From assembly GCA_018830325.1 (NCBI GenBank), contig JAHJSQ010000046.1, positions 1-64,000 of the forward strand: DNA of 64,000 bases, in the 5' to 3' direction. Numbering within the stretch: position 1 is the stretch's first letter; each line of letters starts with the position of its first letter. Source of the stretch: Gammaproteobacteria bacterium. GTDB taxonomy: Bacteria; Pseudomonadota; Gammaproteobacteria; Methylococcales; Methylomonadaceae. Shown here piece by piece: positions 1-8,773 of the stretch. The notes beneath the pieces are model-generated. The model was given only the letters and a program-made list of their open reading frames with translations, had not been told where the DNA came from and searched no databases. The position numbers and the translations under genes are program-made.

Positions 1-135
1 CATTCTGGCAACTTGAACACCGATTCTGGAAAATCCAGAAAAGTGTTCAGCTTGAAACCAGAATCAGTGTTCAACTTGAATCAGAATGGGTGTTCAGATT
101 GCTCCAGAATGGGTGTTCAGGTTGGGCCAGAATAT
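1..135. repeat. Short tandem repeats, possibly an IS21-type element end
   Basis: Several imperfect copies of a unit of about 25-30 bp built on TGTTCA followed by a TTG-rich spacer and CCAGAAT; the last two are the clearest. Arrays of this kind occur at the ends of IS21-family elements, which carry multiple terminal repeats. The transposase would lie to the left of the window, so the assignment is an inference from pattern only. Confidence 0.4.
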
Positions 136-1086
136 GCAATTTTCGCATTACTGAGGAATAACTTATGAATACATATTATAAAGAGGAAAGAAAAACACGA
201 ATAAACCATGATACTTAAATATCCAAGCAAAGACATCATGGAAGATTTCATCAATAAAATTTTTCCTCAACAATAAACATGACATTCAACATAGCTAAAA
301 ATTCCCGTTAGCGTGTTGGACGCAATGAAATACCGAGTTCGTCAAGTTGTTCGACTTTAATTGCGGAATGGTAACTATTCAGTCCCCCGGCAATTATCGT
401 TCCCACGCTCTGCGCTCATCGTTATACATAAGTCAAAAATTACCGTTTTGCAATCTTAGCTATTGAGTCCTCGATACTATTTTTTTGTCGCCCAACGTTC
501 CCGACTTCGAAATCGCGATCTGGGGATCGCTCCCACAGAGCATCCGACCCCTTGTGGGAGCGACGCCTTCGTCGCGATTTCGAAGCCACTGATGTTCAAT
601 ATCCGCAGATTTATTAAACAGCACCGTTTCCAGGTATACGATGACTTCTGTTTAGTAAGTTTACCGATACTTGTGTATAACGGCGAGCGCTCTGCGTGGG
701 ATTACCTGAGTACCGCTCCAGCGGTACGGGACGCCAGAGCGTCTCGGTCTTCATTCCCACGCCGGAGCGTGGGAACGATAGGGGGTGTGAATAATTACGC
801 GGAATGTGTATCTGTCATGGTGTCGTGGCCCGAGTCATTCTTTGGAAATGCAATAACATCCCTAATCGAATCAGCGCCTGTAAACAGTGCACATAGCCTA
901 GTTAGACTGGTATCTTCTCCATCCAGCAACGGTTTAAGAGAAGCTCTGCTGGTGTGCATTAACAAGTACTCATTGGTTCGAAAAAACAATTATTTTGTCG
1001 ACTATTATTAGCTATTTAATTGTCCGTCGCAAAGAGCGAGAAGCATGACAATAAATCTTCTTAAACAAAAATGTTAGGAAATCGCC
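136..1086. other. Intergenic region with palindromic repeats, no credible gene
   Basis: Holds pieces of genome-wide repeats: a GTTCCCACGCTCTGCG-type palindrome half near 400, a block around 515-590 (GGGATCGCTCCCACAGAGCATCC) that recurs near 45690-45750, and inverted GTTCCCACGC/GCGTGGGAACG copies near 750-780. The long open frame across 463-1011 is made of these repeats and has no protein-like composition. A ribosome-binding-like AGGAAAT precedes the next gene. Confidence 0.6.
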
Positions 1087-2592
1087 ATGTCCAACCCGTT
1101 AAAGCCCGCTAACGACGCCCTATTTAATCGCTTTTTCAATACCCCTTTAGATGAATTGCTGTCGGATCATAAGGATATCGACGCACAAGAGCGCGTACTG
1201 AAATTGTTTCAACGCTGTGCGGCTGAAGTCCCCGCTTATCGTCATTTTCTCGACTCGCGGCAAATCAATCCGGGCGACATAACAACTTATCAACAATTCA
1301 GCGATTTGCCGCTGATGGGCAAAAGCAATTATATGCAGTCGTACCCTTTACCGGATCGCTGCTTGGGAGGAACCCTGACGGGATCTGATCGTGTGGCGGT
1401 ATCTTCCGGATCTACCGGTCGGCCGACTTTCTGGCCTCGCTCCGCCGCTTACGAACTGGATGTGGCGCTACGCTTCGAGCAAGTTTTTCGCGACAGTTTC
1501 CGCGCGCACGAAAAACGTACCCTGGCAATCGTTTGTTTTGCCCTGGGCAATTGGGTCGGCGGTTTGTTTACGACCTCCTGTTGCTGGCACCTAGCCCGAA
1601 AAGGTTATCCGTTGATGGTGGCGACGCCGGGCAATAACAAAGCCGAGATTTTTCGAGTAGTCCGAGAGCTAGCGCCGCATTTCGAGCAAACGGTTCTGTT
1701 GGGTTATCCGCCATTCGTCAAAGACGTAATCGATGCCGGCAGTGCCGAAGGCATAAACTGGCACACCTACCGACCTAAATTGGTATTTGCCGGTGAAGTA
1801 TTCAGCGAGGAATGGCGTGAATTGATCGGCAAGCGCACCGGCTCGACCGCGCCGTGTTTCGATTCGGCTTCCTTGTACGGTACCGCGGATGGAGGCGTAC
1901 TGGGTAACGAAACCCCGGTGAGCATAGCGATTCGCCGCTGGTTGGCCAAGCATCCTACTGCCGCGCGTCAATTATTCGGCGAATCGCGCTTACCGACGTT
2001 GGTACAGTATGATCCAAGCAGCCGGTTTTTCGAAACGCATGAAGGGACTTTAGTCGTATCCGGTGAAAATAGCGTTCCTCTAATACGCTATCATATCGCC
2101 GACAAGGGCGGATTAATCCCATACGATACGATGTGGGCATTCCTCGAATCGCAAGGCATGAGTTCTCCAAGCGGATTGGGGCTACCGGAGGATTTTCAGC
2201 CGCGAAAATTGCCATTCGTTTTTGTGTTCGGCCGTGCCGACTTTACCGTATCCTATTACGGCGCCAATATTTATCCTGAAAATGTATCGGTCGGTTTAGA
2301 AAGGCCCGACATCATGCGTTGGGTCACCGGTAAATTCGTTTTGGAAACCCAGGAAACCGGCGAGGGAAATAAGGTTTTGCATATTGCCGTAGAATTGTTA
2401 CCAGACATCAATGCAACCGAAGCCATGGCGCCGGCGATCGCGGAATCGATTCGTCGGGAGTTATTACGCCTGAACAGCGAATTCGCTCATTACACGCCAG
2501 CCGAAAGACAGTTGCCCAAACTGACTTTACATGCCTTTGCCGATCCCGACTATTTTCCCGCAGGCGTGAAACATCGCTATACGCGAAACTAA
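1087..2592 (+). CDS. Phenylacetate-CoA ligase-like (PaaK/CapK) adenylate-forming enzyme
   Basis: A 501-residue ANL-superfamily protein of the PaaK/COG1541 branch, cytosolic, expected to activate a carboxylate as acyl-AMP and perhaps transfer it to CoA. Visible signatures are the Ser/Thr/Gly phosphate loop SSGSTGRPTFW near residues 107-117, an SLYGTADGG block near 261-269 corresponding to the adenine-binding A5 motif, and FGRADFTVSYYGANIYPENV near 381-400, matching the region before the C-terminal hinge. Length is slightly above the usual 430-450 for PaaK. It stands alone between repeat-rich spacers, so no pathway context narrows the substrate. Phenylacetate itself is not implied. Confidence 0.8.
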   Translation: MSNPLKPANDALFNRFFNTPLDELLSDHKDIDAQERVLKLFQRCAAEVPAYRHFLDSRQINPGDITTYQQFSDLPLMGKSNYMQSYPLPDRCLGGTLTGSDRVAVSSGSTGRPTFWPRSAAYELDVALRFEQVFRDSFRAHEKRTLAIVCFALGNWVGGLFTTSCCWHLARKGYPLMVATPGNNKAEIFRVVRELAPHFEQTVLLGYPPFVKDVIDAGSAEGINWHTYRPKLVFAGEVFSEEWRELIGKRTGSTAPCFDSASLYGTADGGVLGNETPVSIAIRRWLAKHPTAARQLFGESRLPTLVQYDPSSRFFETHEGTLVVSGENSVPLIRYHIADKGGLIPYDTMWAFLESQGMSSPSGLGLPEDFQPRKLPFVFVFGRADFTVSYYGANIYPENVSVGLERPDIMRWVTGKFVLETQETGEGNKVLHIAVELLPDINATEAMAPAIAESIRRELLRLNSEFAHYTPAERQLPKLTLHAFADPDYFPAGVKHRYTRN

Positions 2593-3207
2593 TTGCATAT
2601 CTCTTGCGTAATTATTCACATCCCCTTATCTTTCCCATGCGGAGCGCTCATCGTTATACATAAATTGTAGGGCACGCTGCGCGTACTAAAGCCGTGCCCT
2701 AGAGGTTCGGTTGGCACATGAACATCGCGGGGTTACCATGGTACGCACAGCGTACCCTACGCGGATCACCTGGCGTTAGGTGTGGGATCGGACGCCCAGG
2801 CGTCTCCTCTGGCTCTGCCGAAATTTGAAGTTATGCTGTTACCCAAGCTCCAGCTTGGGTAACCTGTTCAGGAAGCTCTGGCTTCCCGACAATCAAGAAA
2901 AATTAAACGAGCGAGTCGAGGTTGATTGAGAATGTGCGAGGGTTGTGTCGGTCTCAGGAAGCTGGAGCTTCCGGGGTGTTTTTCCCAAGCTGGAGCTTGG
3001 GAAAGAGCGTGATGTGGGTTGGCCGTTTTTTTCGCTTGACGCGGATGACTTACGAAACCCGTCCTGCTAGGGAATTGCTGATCTTTGGGCTTTAGCTGAA
3101 GAAACTTGCTAATCAGGAAGGACTTTGAATTTACTCCCTTGATGCTTGAAAATTGACTAACTTTATGAAGGCGTTAGGAAAAACTTGAAACCTAAAAGGG
3201 GAACAAT
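2593..3207. repeat. Intergenic region with two repeat families
   Basis: 2668-2760 is an element bounded by GTAGGGCACGCTGCGCGTAC and GTACGCACAGCGTACCCTAC, a perfect or near-perfect inverted pair; further copies lie at 22711-22804 and, inverted, 55434-55527. From about 2835 to 3003 there are nested stems of the type CCAAGCTCCAGCTTGG and GGAAGCTGGAGCTTCC, repeated at 17338-17480. No open frame here looks like a gene. AAGGGG about 8 bases before 3208 is a plausible ribosome-binding site for the next gene. Confidence 0.75.
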
Positions 3208-3612
3208 ATGCTTTGGCTTTTGCTGTTACATATAACGGCTGTGATCTGTTGGTGCGGTTCATTGCTTTATCTGCCCGCGCTGATTACAGGTGTTTTTTCC
3301 GATCATGAAGCACAAAGTCATCAGGCCTTGACGTTCCAGATCTTTACTGGGGTAGCGACGCCAGCCGCTTTGACCGCAATCGTTTCCGGTACGGCCTTAT
3401 TTCTGACGGGCGGCATTATCGACCGGTGGCTCATTTTAAAGCTTACGCTAGTCCTGACATTAGTATTGTGTCATGCTCTTTCCGGCTGGATTTTAATTCG
3501 CACAGAGCACGCGCCCGATAAAAACTTAACCCTGCCGTGCATAGCGATCGGAATTACGGCGGCGATATCGATTCCGGCAATCGTTTGGATTGTGCTAACC
3601 AAGCCTTTTTAG
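3208..3612 (+). CDS. CopD/HemJ-like four-helix membrane protein
   Basis: A 134-residue inner-membrane protein with about four hydrophobic segments. The N-terminal LLHITAVICWCGSLLYLPAL resembles the first helix of the CopD/HemJ (UPF0093-like) family, in which a His in this helix is conserved. Members next to terminal oxidase genes are thought to act in copper or haem supply, but that role is inferred from context here. It is separated from the oxidase genes by an oppositely oriented DUF2231 gene. Confidence 0.6.
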   Translation: MLWLLLLHITAVICWCGSLLYLPALITGVFSDHEAQSHQALTFQIFTGVATPAALTAIVSGTALFLTGGIIDRWLILKLTLVLTLVLCHALSGWILIRTEHAPDKNLTLPCIAIGITAAISIPAIVWIVLTKPF

Positions 3613-3645
3613 GAGTTAACAGTGAGATATCTCAAGGTGACTGTA

Positions 3646-4098
3646 TCAAGGTTCGGAATGAACTCCGACGCCATGTCCATAAACCAGTTGCCCGCCCAAC
3701 ATGCTGGTAACGGCAATCAGCGCAGCCGTCAGCAGCGAAATATACAAATACCAAGGATCGAAGCCGCTTTCGTCATGAAAGCGCAATGCCCAATTGAACG
3801 AAGCCAGCGCCAGCGTCATGACGGCCAGCAGCGCATGGATCCATGCGATCGGCAAATTTCGGATGCGCGGAACGAGCACCAGGTCGATGAAGCCCGCCAG
3901 CCCGGCAAACCAGCCGCCGAGACTGCCCAGACCCGACAACCACAAACCGACTCGAATCCAGAATGGGTCGGCCGTATAAAGATACGCCAAATCGGCGCCT
4001 ACCAAGCCGAGCAAAAAGGCTACCGGGAAATGAATCAACATCGGGTGGATCGGATGTCCGCCGATAGACATGCGGCTGATGATGGGGTCTCGCGCCAT
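3646..4098 (-). CDS. DUF2231 family membrane protein
   Basis: A 150-residue protein whose N-terminus contains the family hallmark GGHPIHPMLIHFPVAFLLG (residues about 13-31) followed by three further hydrophobic helices. DUF2231 proteins are small inner-membrane proteins of unknown function, often near oxidase or haem genes. It is convergent with the CopD-like gene and divergent from coxB, so the 39 bp between its start and coxB should hold divergent promoters or a shared leader. The long plus-strand frame through it is a shadow. Confidence 0.85.
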   Translation of the reverse strand: MARDPIISRMSIGGHPIHPMLIHFPVAFLLGLVGADLAYLYTADPFWIRVGLWLSGLGSLGGWFAGLAGFIDLVLVPRIRNLPIAWIHALLAVMTLALASFNWALRFHDESGFDPWYLYISLLTAALIAVTSMLGGQLVYGHGVGVHSEP

Positions 4099-4137
4099 AA
4101 CGCTCTCCTCTCGCGGTTAAAGTCGGAATTATCAACG

Positions 4138-4839
4138 ATGATGCCAAGTTTAACCTTACCCTCGTTAATTATCACGCTGAGTTTGCTGAGCGGCTGCAGC
4201 GGCCCTCAATCCATATTAAATCCCGCCGGCCCTTCGGCTCTTGCCGTAAGCAGATTGTGGTGGGGTATGTTCGGTTTTTCGGTTGCGGTATTGCTGGCCG
4301 TCATGGCTTTATGGATTTATGCGATGCGGCGCAACCCGCGATCACTTACCGAAGCGCAAGCCGATAGAATCAATCGAAACTGGATCATCGGCGGCGGACT
4401 TGTGCTGCCTATCGTCGGCATCGTAGCGCTGCTAAGCTTCGGCATTCCGATGGGCTATCGCATGCTGCCGTTGCCCGTTGCCGGGCAGCAGGCGCTGCGT
4501 ATCGATGTCATCGGACACCAATGGTGGTGGGAGGTCCGTTATCCCGATACCGATATCGTGCTGATAAACGAACTGCACTTGCCGGCCGGGACGCCGGTCG
4601 ATATCCATGTGACCAGCTCCGATGTCATTCATTCGTTTTGGGTGCCGAGGTTGGCCGGTAAGCTCGATATGGTTCCGGGCCGCACCAACGTCTTGCGGAT
4701 CGAAGCCGATGCGCCGGGGCAATTCTTAGGGAAGTGCGCGGAATTTTGCGGAGTGGGCCACGCCCATATGATGCTGGAGATTGAGGTTCATACGCCTGAA
4801 GATTTTGAGTCGTGGCTGGAGACATATGAATACGAATAA
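4138..4839 (+). CDS. coxB: Cytochrome c oxidase subunit II (CoxB)
   Basis: A 233-residue subunit II of a haem-copper oxidase, which takes electrons from cytochrome c through a binuclear CuA centre on the periplasmic side. The start was set at the first ATG after the DUF2231 promoter region because it gives a lipoprotein-type signal ending LLSGCS; upstream codons in frame are antisense to DUF2231. Two transmembrane helices follow (about residues 34-56 and 78-98). The CuA ligands are visible: His in SSDVIHSFW and the CAEFCGVGHAHM block (Cys-x3-Cys-x3-His-x2-Met). There is no C-terminal cytochrome c domain. Its 3' end overlaps the coxA-coxC start by 14 bases. Confidence 0.93.
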   Translation: MMPSLTLPSLIITLSLLSGCSGPQSILNPAGPSALAVSRLWWGMFGFSVAVLLAVMALWIYAMRRNPRSLTEAQADRINRNWIIGGGLVLPIVGIVALLSFGIPMGYRMLPLPVAGQQALRIDVIGHQWWWEVRYPDTDIVLINELHLPAGTPVDIHVTSSDVIHSFWVPRLAGKLDMVPGRTNVLRIEADAPGQFLGKCAEFCGVGHAHMMLEIEVHTPEDFESWLETYEYE

Positions 4840-7348
4840 CGAAACCCGAAAGGCCGAGGCCGCTCTGCACGACGAATTTCTCAAGGTCTGGGGCAATCCG
4901 CGCGGCTGGCGCGCCTTGACTATCGTTAACCATACGACGGTCGGCATTCGCTTCATGATCACGGGCGGCATCTTCTTTCTGATCGGCGGATTGCTCGCGA
5001 TGCTGATGCGCACGCAACTGGCGCTGCCCGAACAGGAGATCATCGAACCGAAACTCTATGATCAGTTGTTTACGATGCATGGAACGGTCATGATGTTCCT
5101 GTTCGCGGTGCCCGTGCTCGAGGGGTTGGCGATGTACCTGATCCCGAAAATGATCGGCGCACGTGATTTGGTGTTTCCGCGTCTCAGCGCTTTCGGTTAC
5201 TGGTGCTATCTGTTCGGCAGTCTGATTTTGATGTCGAGCTTGGTATTGGGTATCGCGCCGGCGGCCGGCTGGTTCATGTACACGCCGTTGACCAATGACG
5301 TTTACTCGCCGGGGCCGAACGTCGACTTCTGGCTGCTCGGCGTTACATTTATCGAAATCTCGGCGGTATCGGCGGGCATCGAGCTAACCGTGTCGATTTT
5401 ACGTACGCGCACTTCGGGCATGGCATTGTTGCATATGCCTCTCTTTTGCTGGTACATTTTGATCATGGCGCTGATGATCGTATTCGGCTTTCCGCCGCTG
5501 ATACTAGGCAGCATCCTGTTGGAACTGGAGCGCGCTGCCGGCATGCCGTTCTTCGATGTCGCACGGGGCGGCGACCCGATTCTCTGGCAACATCTGTTCT
5601 GGCTGTTCGGCCATCCCGAAGTCTATATTATTTTCTTACCTGCCGCGGGTATTGTCTCGACCCTGTTGCCGGTATTCTCGCGCCAACCCATCGTCGGTTA
5701 TCGATGGATCGTGCTGGCCATTATCTCGACGGGATTCATCAGTTTCGGTTTGTGGGTGCATCACATGTTTACGATCGGAATTCCTCAATTGGCGCAGGCA
5801 TTTTTCTCGATGGCCAGCATGCTAGTGGCGATTCCAACCGGCATTCAATTGTTCGCTTGGCTGGCGACGTTGTGGACGGGGAGACCCGTTTATCATGTGC
5901 CGATGCTATGGCTGGTCGGCTTTTTATTTATTTTCATGATAGGCGGATTGACCGGCGTCATGTTGGCCTTGGTGCCGTTTAACTGGCAGGTACACGACAC
6001 GCACTTCGTCGTCGCGCATTTGCATTATGTGATGGTCGGCGGCATGCTCTTTCCTTTGATTGCGGGTCTTTATTACTGGTTGCCACATTTCTCCGGACGA
6101 ATGCCGTCCGACAAATTGGCGCGCTGGGGCTTCTGGATGACGTTTGTCGGCTTTAACACGACATTTTTGGTGATGCATCTGACCGGGCTGCTCGGTATGC
6201 CAAGACGCGTTTATACATATCCGGCTGGATTAGGCTGGGAACTACCTAACAGCGTGTCGTCGATGGGCGGTTTTATCATGGCAATGGGTATCTCGATGGT
6301 TTTACTCGATATCGTATTGCATTTTCGCTTCGGACGCCCTGCCGGTGCCAATCCGTGGCAGGCCGATACGCTCGAATGGGCGACCGATACGCCTCCCCAA
6401 CCCTACAATTTCATCAGCTTGCCGGACTGTCCGATGCGGCACCCGATGTGGGATAGCCCCGATCTGCAAGCAACGATAGCCGATGGGCGTCACGGCTTAT
6501 CCGAAATCGATCACGGTAGGCGCGAAACCTGGGGGTCGGACCCGGTTTCCGGCGCTATTCGAGAAATCATTCATTTGCCCGGAAATTCCTGGCTGCCTTT
6601 TTTCTCGGCCTTGGCGTTGTCCGGGTTATGTATCAGTCTTTTGATCCGCACTTATAGTATGGCTTTGATCGCAGTCATAGCCAGTCTGGTATTGCTACTC
6701 CGTTGGTCATGGAAAAACGGCGCTTTTCTTGAAGCGGATTCCGATTCTGCCGCGAAATCCGGCTATCCGCAATTGCATTCGCGCACTTTCGACGGTCCCG
6801 GTTTGTGGGGCATGGTCGTAACGCTGCTGGCCGACGGTGCGCTATTTTTGTCCATACTTTTCGGTTGGCTCTATTTGCGGATCGTAGCGCCGAACTGGCA
6901 GGCACCTGAAACGGTGCCGCTGGCTTGGCAGCCGTTGCTGATTAGCGGTGTATTGCTCACAATCGCAACATTTTGGCATCATTTTATCGTTCGACGCTTA
7001 CGCGAGGGTAGGGATGATCATCTGCAAGGACAATTGTGGTCGATAGCGGTGGTCGGCTTGGTTCATTGTGGTGTACTAATCTGGACCTGGTCGGCTTCGT
7101 CACTTCTTGCAACACAAACAGCCCATGATGCCGTGATCTCAGTGATACTGATGTATCAATTGTTTCACAGCGGACTCGCCGTGATCATGACAGCGTTGCA
7201 GGCTATGCGCGTTGCTTATGGCTATGTCGATAAGGGGGCGCCATATGAAATAGCAGTCGTGAAACCCTGGTGGCTGTATACGACCGCCGTATATTGGCTA
7301 AGCTTCCTCACCGTCATCCTATTGCCTATTGCTTGGAGAAGCGCTTGA
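4826..7348 (+). CDS. Cytochrome c oxidase subunit I-III fusion (CoxA-CoxC)
   Basis: An 840-residue fusion of the catalytic subunit I with subunit III. The start overlapping coxB (MNTNNETRK) is chosen because upstream in-frame residues are coxB sequence. Subunit I signatures: low-spin haem His in TMHGTVMMF, the cross-linked His-Tyr pair in GHPEVY, the CuB pair in WVHHMF, and the haem a3/a ligands in HDTHFVVAHLHYVM. The C-terminal part from about residue 640 has the five-helix pattern of subunit III, shortened relative to free CoxC. Fused I-III proteins are known in caa3/cbaAB-type oxidases. The inner-membrane complex reduces O2 with proton pumping. Confidence 0.92.
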   Translation: MNTNNETRKAEAALHDEFLKVWGNPRGWRALTIVNHTTVGIRFMITGGIFFLIGGLLAMLMRTQLALPEQEIIEPKLYDQLFTMHGTVMMFLFAVPVLEGLAMYLIPKMIGARDLVFPRLSAFGYWCYLFGSLILMSSLVLGIAPAAGWFMYTPLTNDVYSPGPNVDFWLLGVTFIEISAVSAGIELTVSILRTRTSGMALLHMPLFCWYILIMALMIVFGFPPLILGSILLELERAAGMPFFDVARGGDPILWQHLFWLFGHPEVYIIFLPAAGIVSTLLPVFSRQPIVGYRWIVLAIISTGFISFGLWVHHMFTIGIPQLAQAFFSMASMLVAIPTGIQLFAWLATLWTGRPVYHVPMLWLVGFLFIFMIGGLTGVMLALVPFNWQVHDTHFVVAHLHYVMVGGMLFPLIAGLYYWLPHFSGRMPSDKLARWGFWMTFVGFNTTFLVMHLTGLLGMPRRVYTYPAGLGWELPNSVSSMGGFIMAMGISMVLLDIVLHFRFGRPAGANPWQADTLEWATDTPPQPYNFISLPDCPMRHPMWDSPDLQATIADGRHGLSEIDHGRRETWGSDPVSGAIREIIHLPGNSWLPFFSALALSGLCISLLIRTYSMALIAVIASLVLLLRWSWKNGAFLEADSDSAAKSGYPQLHSRTFDGPGLWGMVVTLLADGALFLSILFGWLYLRIVAPNWQAPETVPLAWQPLLISGVLLTIATFWHHFIVRRLREGRDDHLQGQLWSIAVVGLVHCGVLIWTWSASSLLATQTAHDAVISVILMYQLFHSGLAVIMTALQAMRVAYGYVDKGAPYEIAVVKPWWLYTTAVYWLSFLTVILLPIAWRSA

Positions 7349-7713
7349 TGTGGCCGCGCGAAACATTATTATACCATCCAATGCAGCTGGCTTTCGGACT
7401 CGCGATCTGGATACTTTGGTTTATCGTGAAGTACGGCGCCTTGGCATTGTTCTGCGAACAAGCACCGCCGCCTATCGAACAGGGTGCTTTCACCTGGATC
7501 AATGCGGCGCTGATGGTCGGCTCCGTAGCCGTAACCGCTTTGTTGTTGTTTTGGGCGAATAATTGTTGGCGCGCGGCGCGTTCCGGCAACAATGATGCCG
7601 ATTCCGAAATCAATGCGTTTATCGCCGTGCTAGGCGCCGGTATCAATCTGTTGGGTGCCGTTGTGACGCTCAGCCAAGGACTCATGTCGCTGCTATTACC
7701 TCCATGTTTGTAA
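7348..7713 (+). CDS. Small membrane protein of the oxidase cluster
   Basis: A 121-residue protein with three hydrophobic segments (about residues 12-33, 46-68 and 90-113). The start MWPRETLLYHP overlaps the coxA-coxC stop (shared ATG/TGA region), which argues for translational coupling; an upstream in-frame start would lie deep inside the fusion gene. It may be a subunit IV-like or assembly protein, but no family motif was recognised. Its end overlaps the ctaG start by 10 bases. Confidence 0.65.
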   Translation: MWPRETLLYHPMQLAFGLAIWILWFIVKYGALALFCEQAPPPIEQGAFTWINAALMVGSVAVTALLLFWANNCWRAARSGNNDADSEINAFIAVLGAGINLLGAVVTLSQGLMSLLLPPCL

Positions 7714-8549
7714 GGCTTACGTTGGTGGCGGTTTTTTCTTTGCTAATCCATCCCGCAGAGGCGCATGGCTGGGGCGAGGATGCTACCGAAGCACGGTTAT
7801 CGGCCATGCTCGGTGGGCTTGTGCCCTCCGCTCTTTGGTTGATCTATGTCGTAGGAGCTAACCGCATCCGGCCTACAAATAACCGCCGGATGAAGTTTCA
7901 TGGAGCTAGTCTTATCGCCGCCATGACGATGTTCGGCAGTACGGGCGGGTGGCTTGATAAAAGCTCGGCCCTACACATGGTTCAACACATGCTGATACTG
8001 GTCGTTATCGCCCCGCTTTATGTACTGGCTCGCCCTTTACCGCAATGGCTTGCCGCAAGCGGAGCCACGGGCATACGGCTGTGGAGGCCTTTTTTAAGGC
8101 TGAGCCGTCATCCGTTGCGGACAGGCATCCTGCAAATTTTCGTGATTGGGTTCTGGCATACGCCGGTTTTTTATAATCTGGCGTTGGCGAATCCCTGGTG
8201 GCATCTTGCCGAACATATCAGCTTCGCACTCGTCTCCGGCTTATTTTGGTGGTCGGTTTTGATAAGGCGCACCTTAACCGTCCTGCCGGCTTTATTATTG
8301 ACGCTAATGTGCACCGGCATGCTCGGAGCCTTGCTGGCCTTCGCGCAAATCCCGTTCTACAACGACTTGCTCAATATTCAAGATCAACAATTGGCCGGTT
8401 TGATCATGTGGGTACCCGGCGGTCTGCCTTATCTTGTTGCGGGTGGCTGGTGCTGTCTGCGCTTGTTTTCGGGTGAGTATACTCAGTCTTCCAAGCACAG
8501 CTTGGGGCCGACCCGTCGGCGAAGAATAGAAAAATTAGGAACCGATTAG
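7704..8549 (+). CDS. ctaG: CtaG-family cytochrome c oxidase assembly factor
   Basis: A 281-residue polytopic membrane protein of the caa3-type CtaG family (PF09678), not the Cox11-type CtaG. It has a cleavable-looking N-terminal signal (ending PAEA), and conserved His-rich motifs typical of the family: HMVQHMLILVVIAPLYVL near residues 92-109, WHTPVFYN, and WHLAEHISF. It is probably involved in copper insertion or oxidase assembly, consistent with being the last gene of the cox operon. Confidence 0.88.
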   Translation: MFVRLTLVAVFSLLIHPAEAHGWGEDATEARLSAMLGGLVPSALWLIYVVGANRIRPTNNRRMKFHGASLIAAMTMFGSTGGWLDKSSALHMVQHMLILVVIAPLYVLARPLPQWLAASGATGIRLWRPFLRLSRHPLRTGILQIFVIGFWHTPVFYNLALANPWWHLAEHISFALVSGLFWWSVLIRRTLTVLPALLLTLMCTGMLGALLAFAQIPFYNDLLNIQDQQLAGLIMWVPGGLPYLVAGGWCCLRLFSGEYTQSSKHSLGPTRRRRIEKLGTD

Positions 8550-8773
8550 GAATTTGTTAGTCACAAAAAAATTAGAGTTTCTCTTTAAAATTAACCCAGC
8601 TTTAATAAATGTAGTGGCTACGGTCTATGTTATTAAAATAATAGGAATAAAAATAATTCTAAATTTAACTTTGTAGTGCCATTAACTTATTTTATGCATA
8701 TTGTTCAATAATTTATGATCATGAAATGTTAAAGCTGGGTTGAGATCTTTCATCAAATGGCAAGGGGGATGAC

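Noticed and set aside
1-135. CRISPR-like short repeats at the left edge
   Set aside because: Units are imperfect and directly adjacent without unique spacers; more like transposon terminal repeats.
463-1011. 182-codon open frame on the plus strand
   Set aside because: Consists of palindromic repeat sequence seen elsewhere in the window; no domain-like pattern and no ribosome-binding site.
3622-4137. Long N-terminal extension in frame with coxB
   Set aside because: It is antisense to the DUF2231 gene; the lipoprotein signal at 4138 is a better start.
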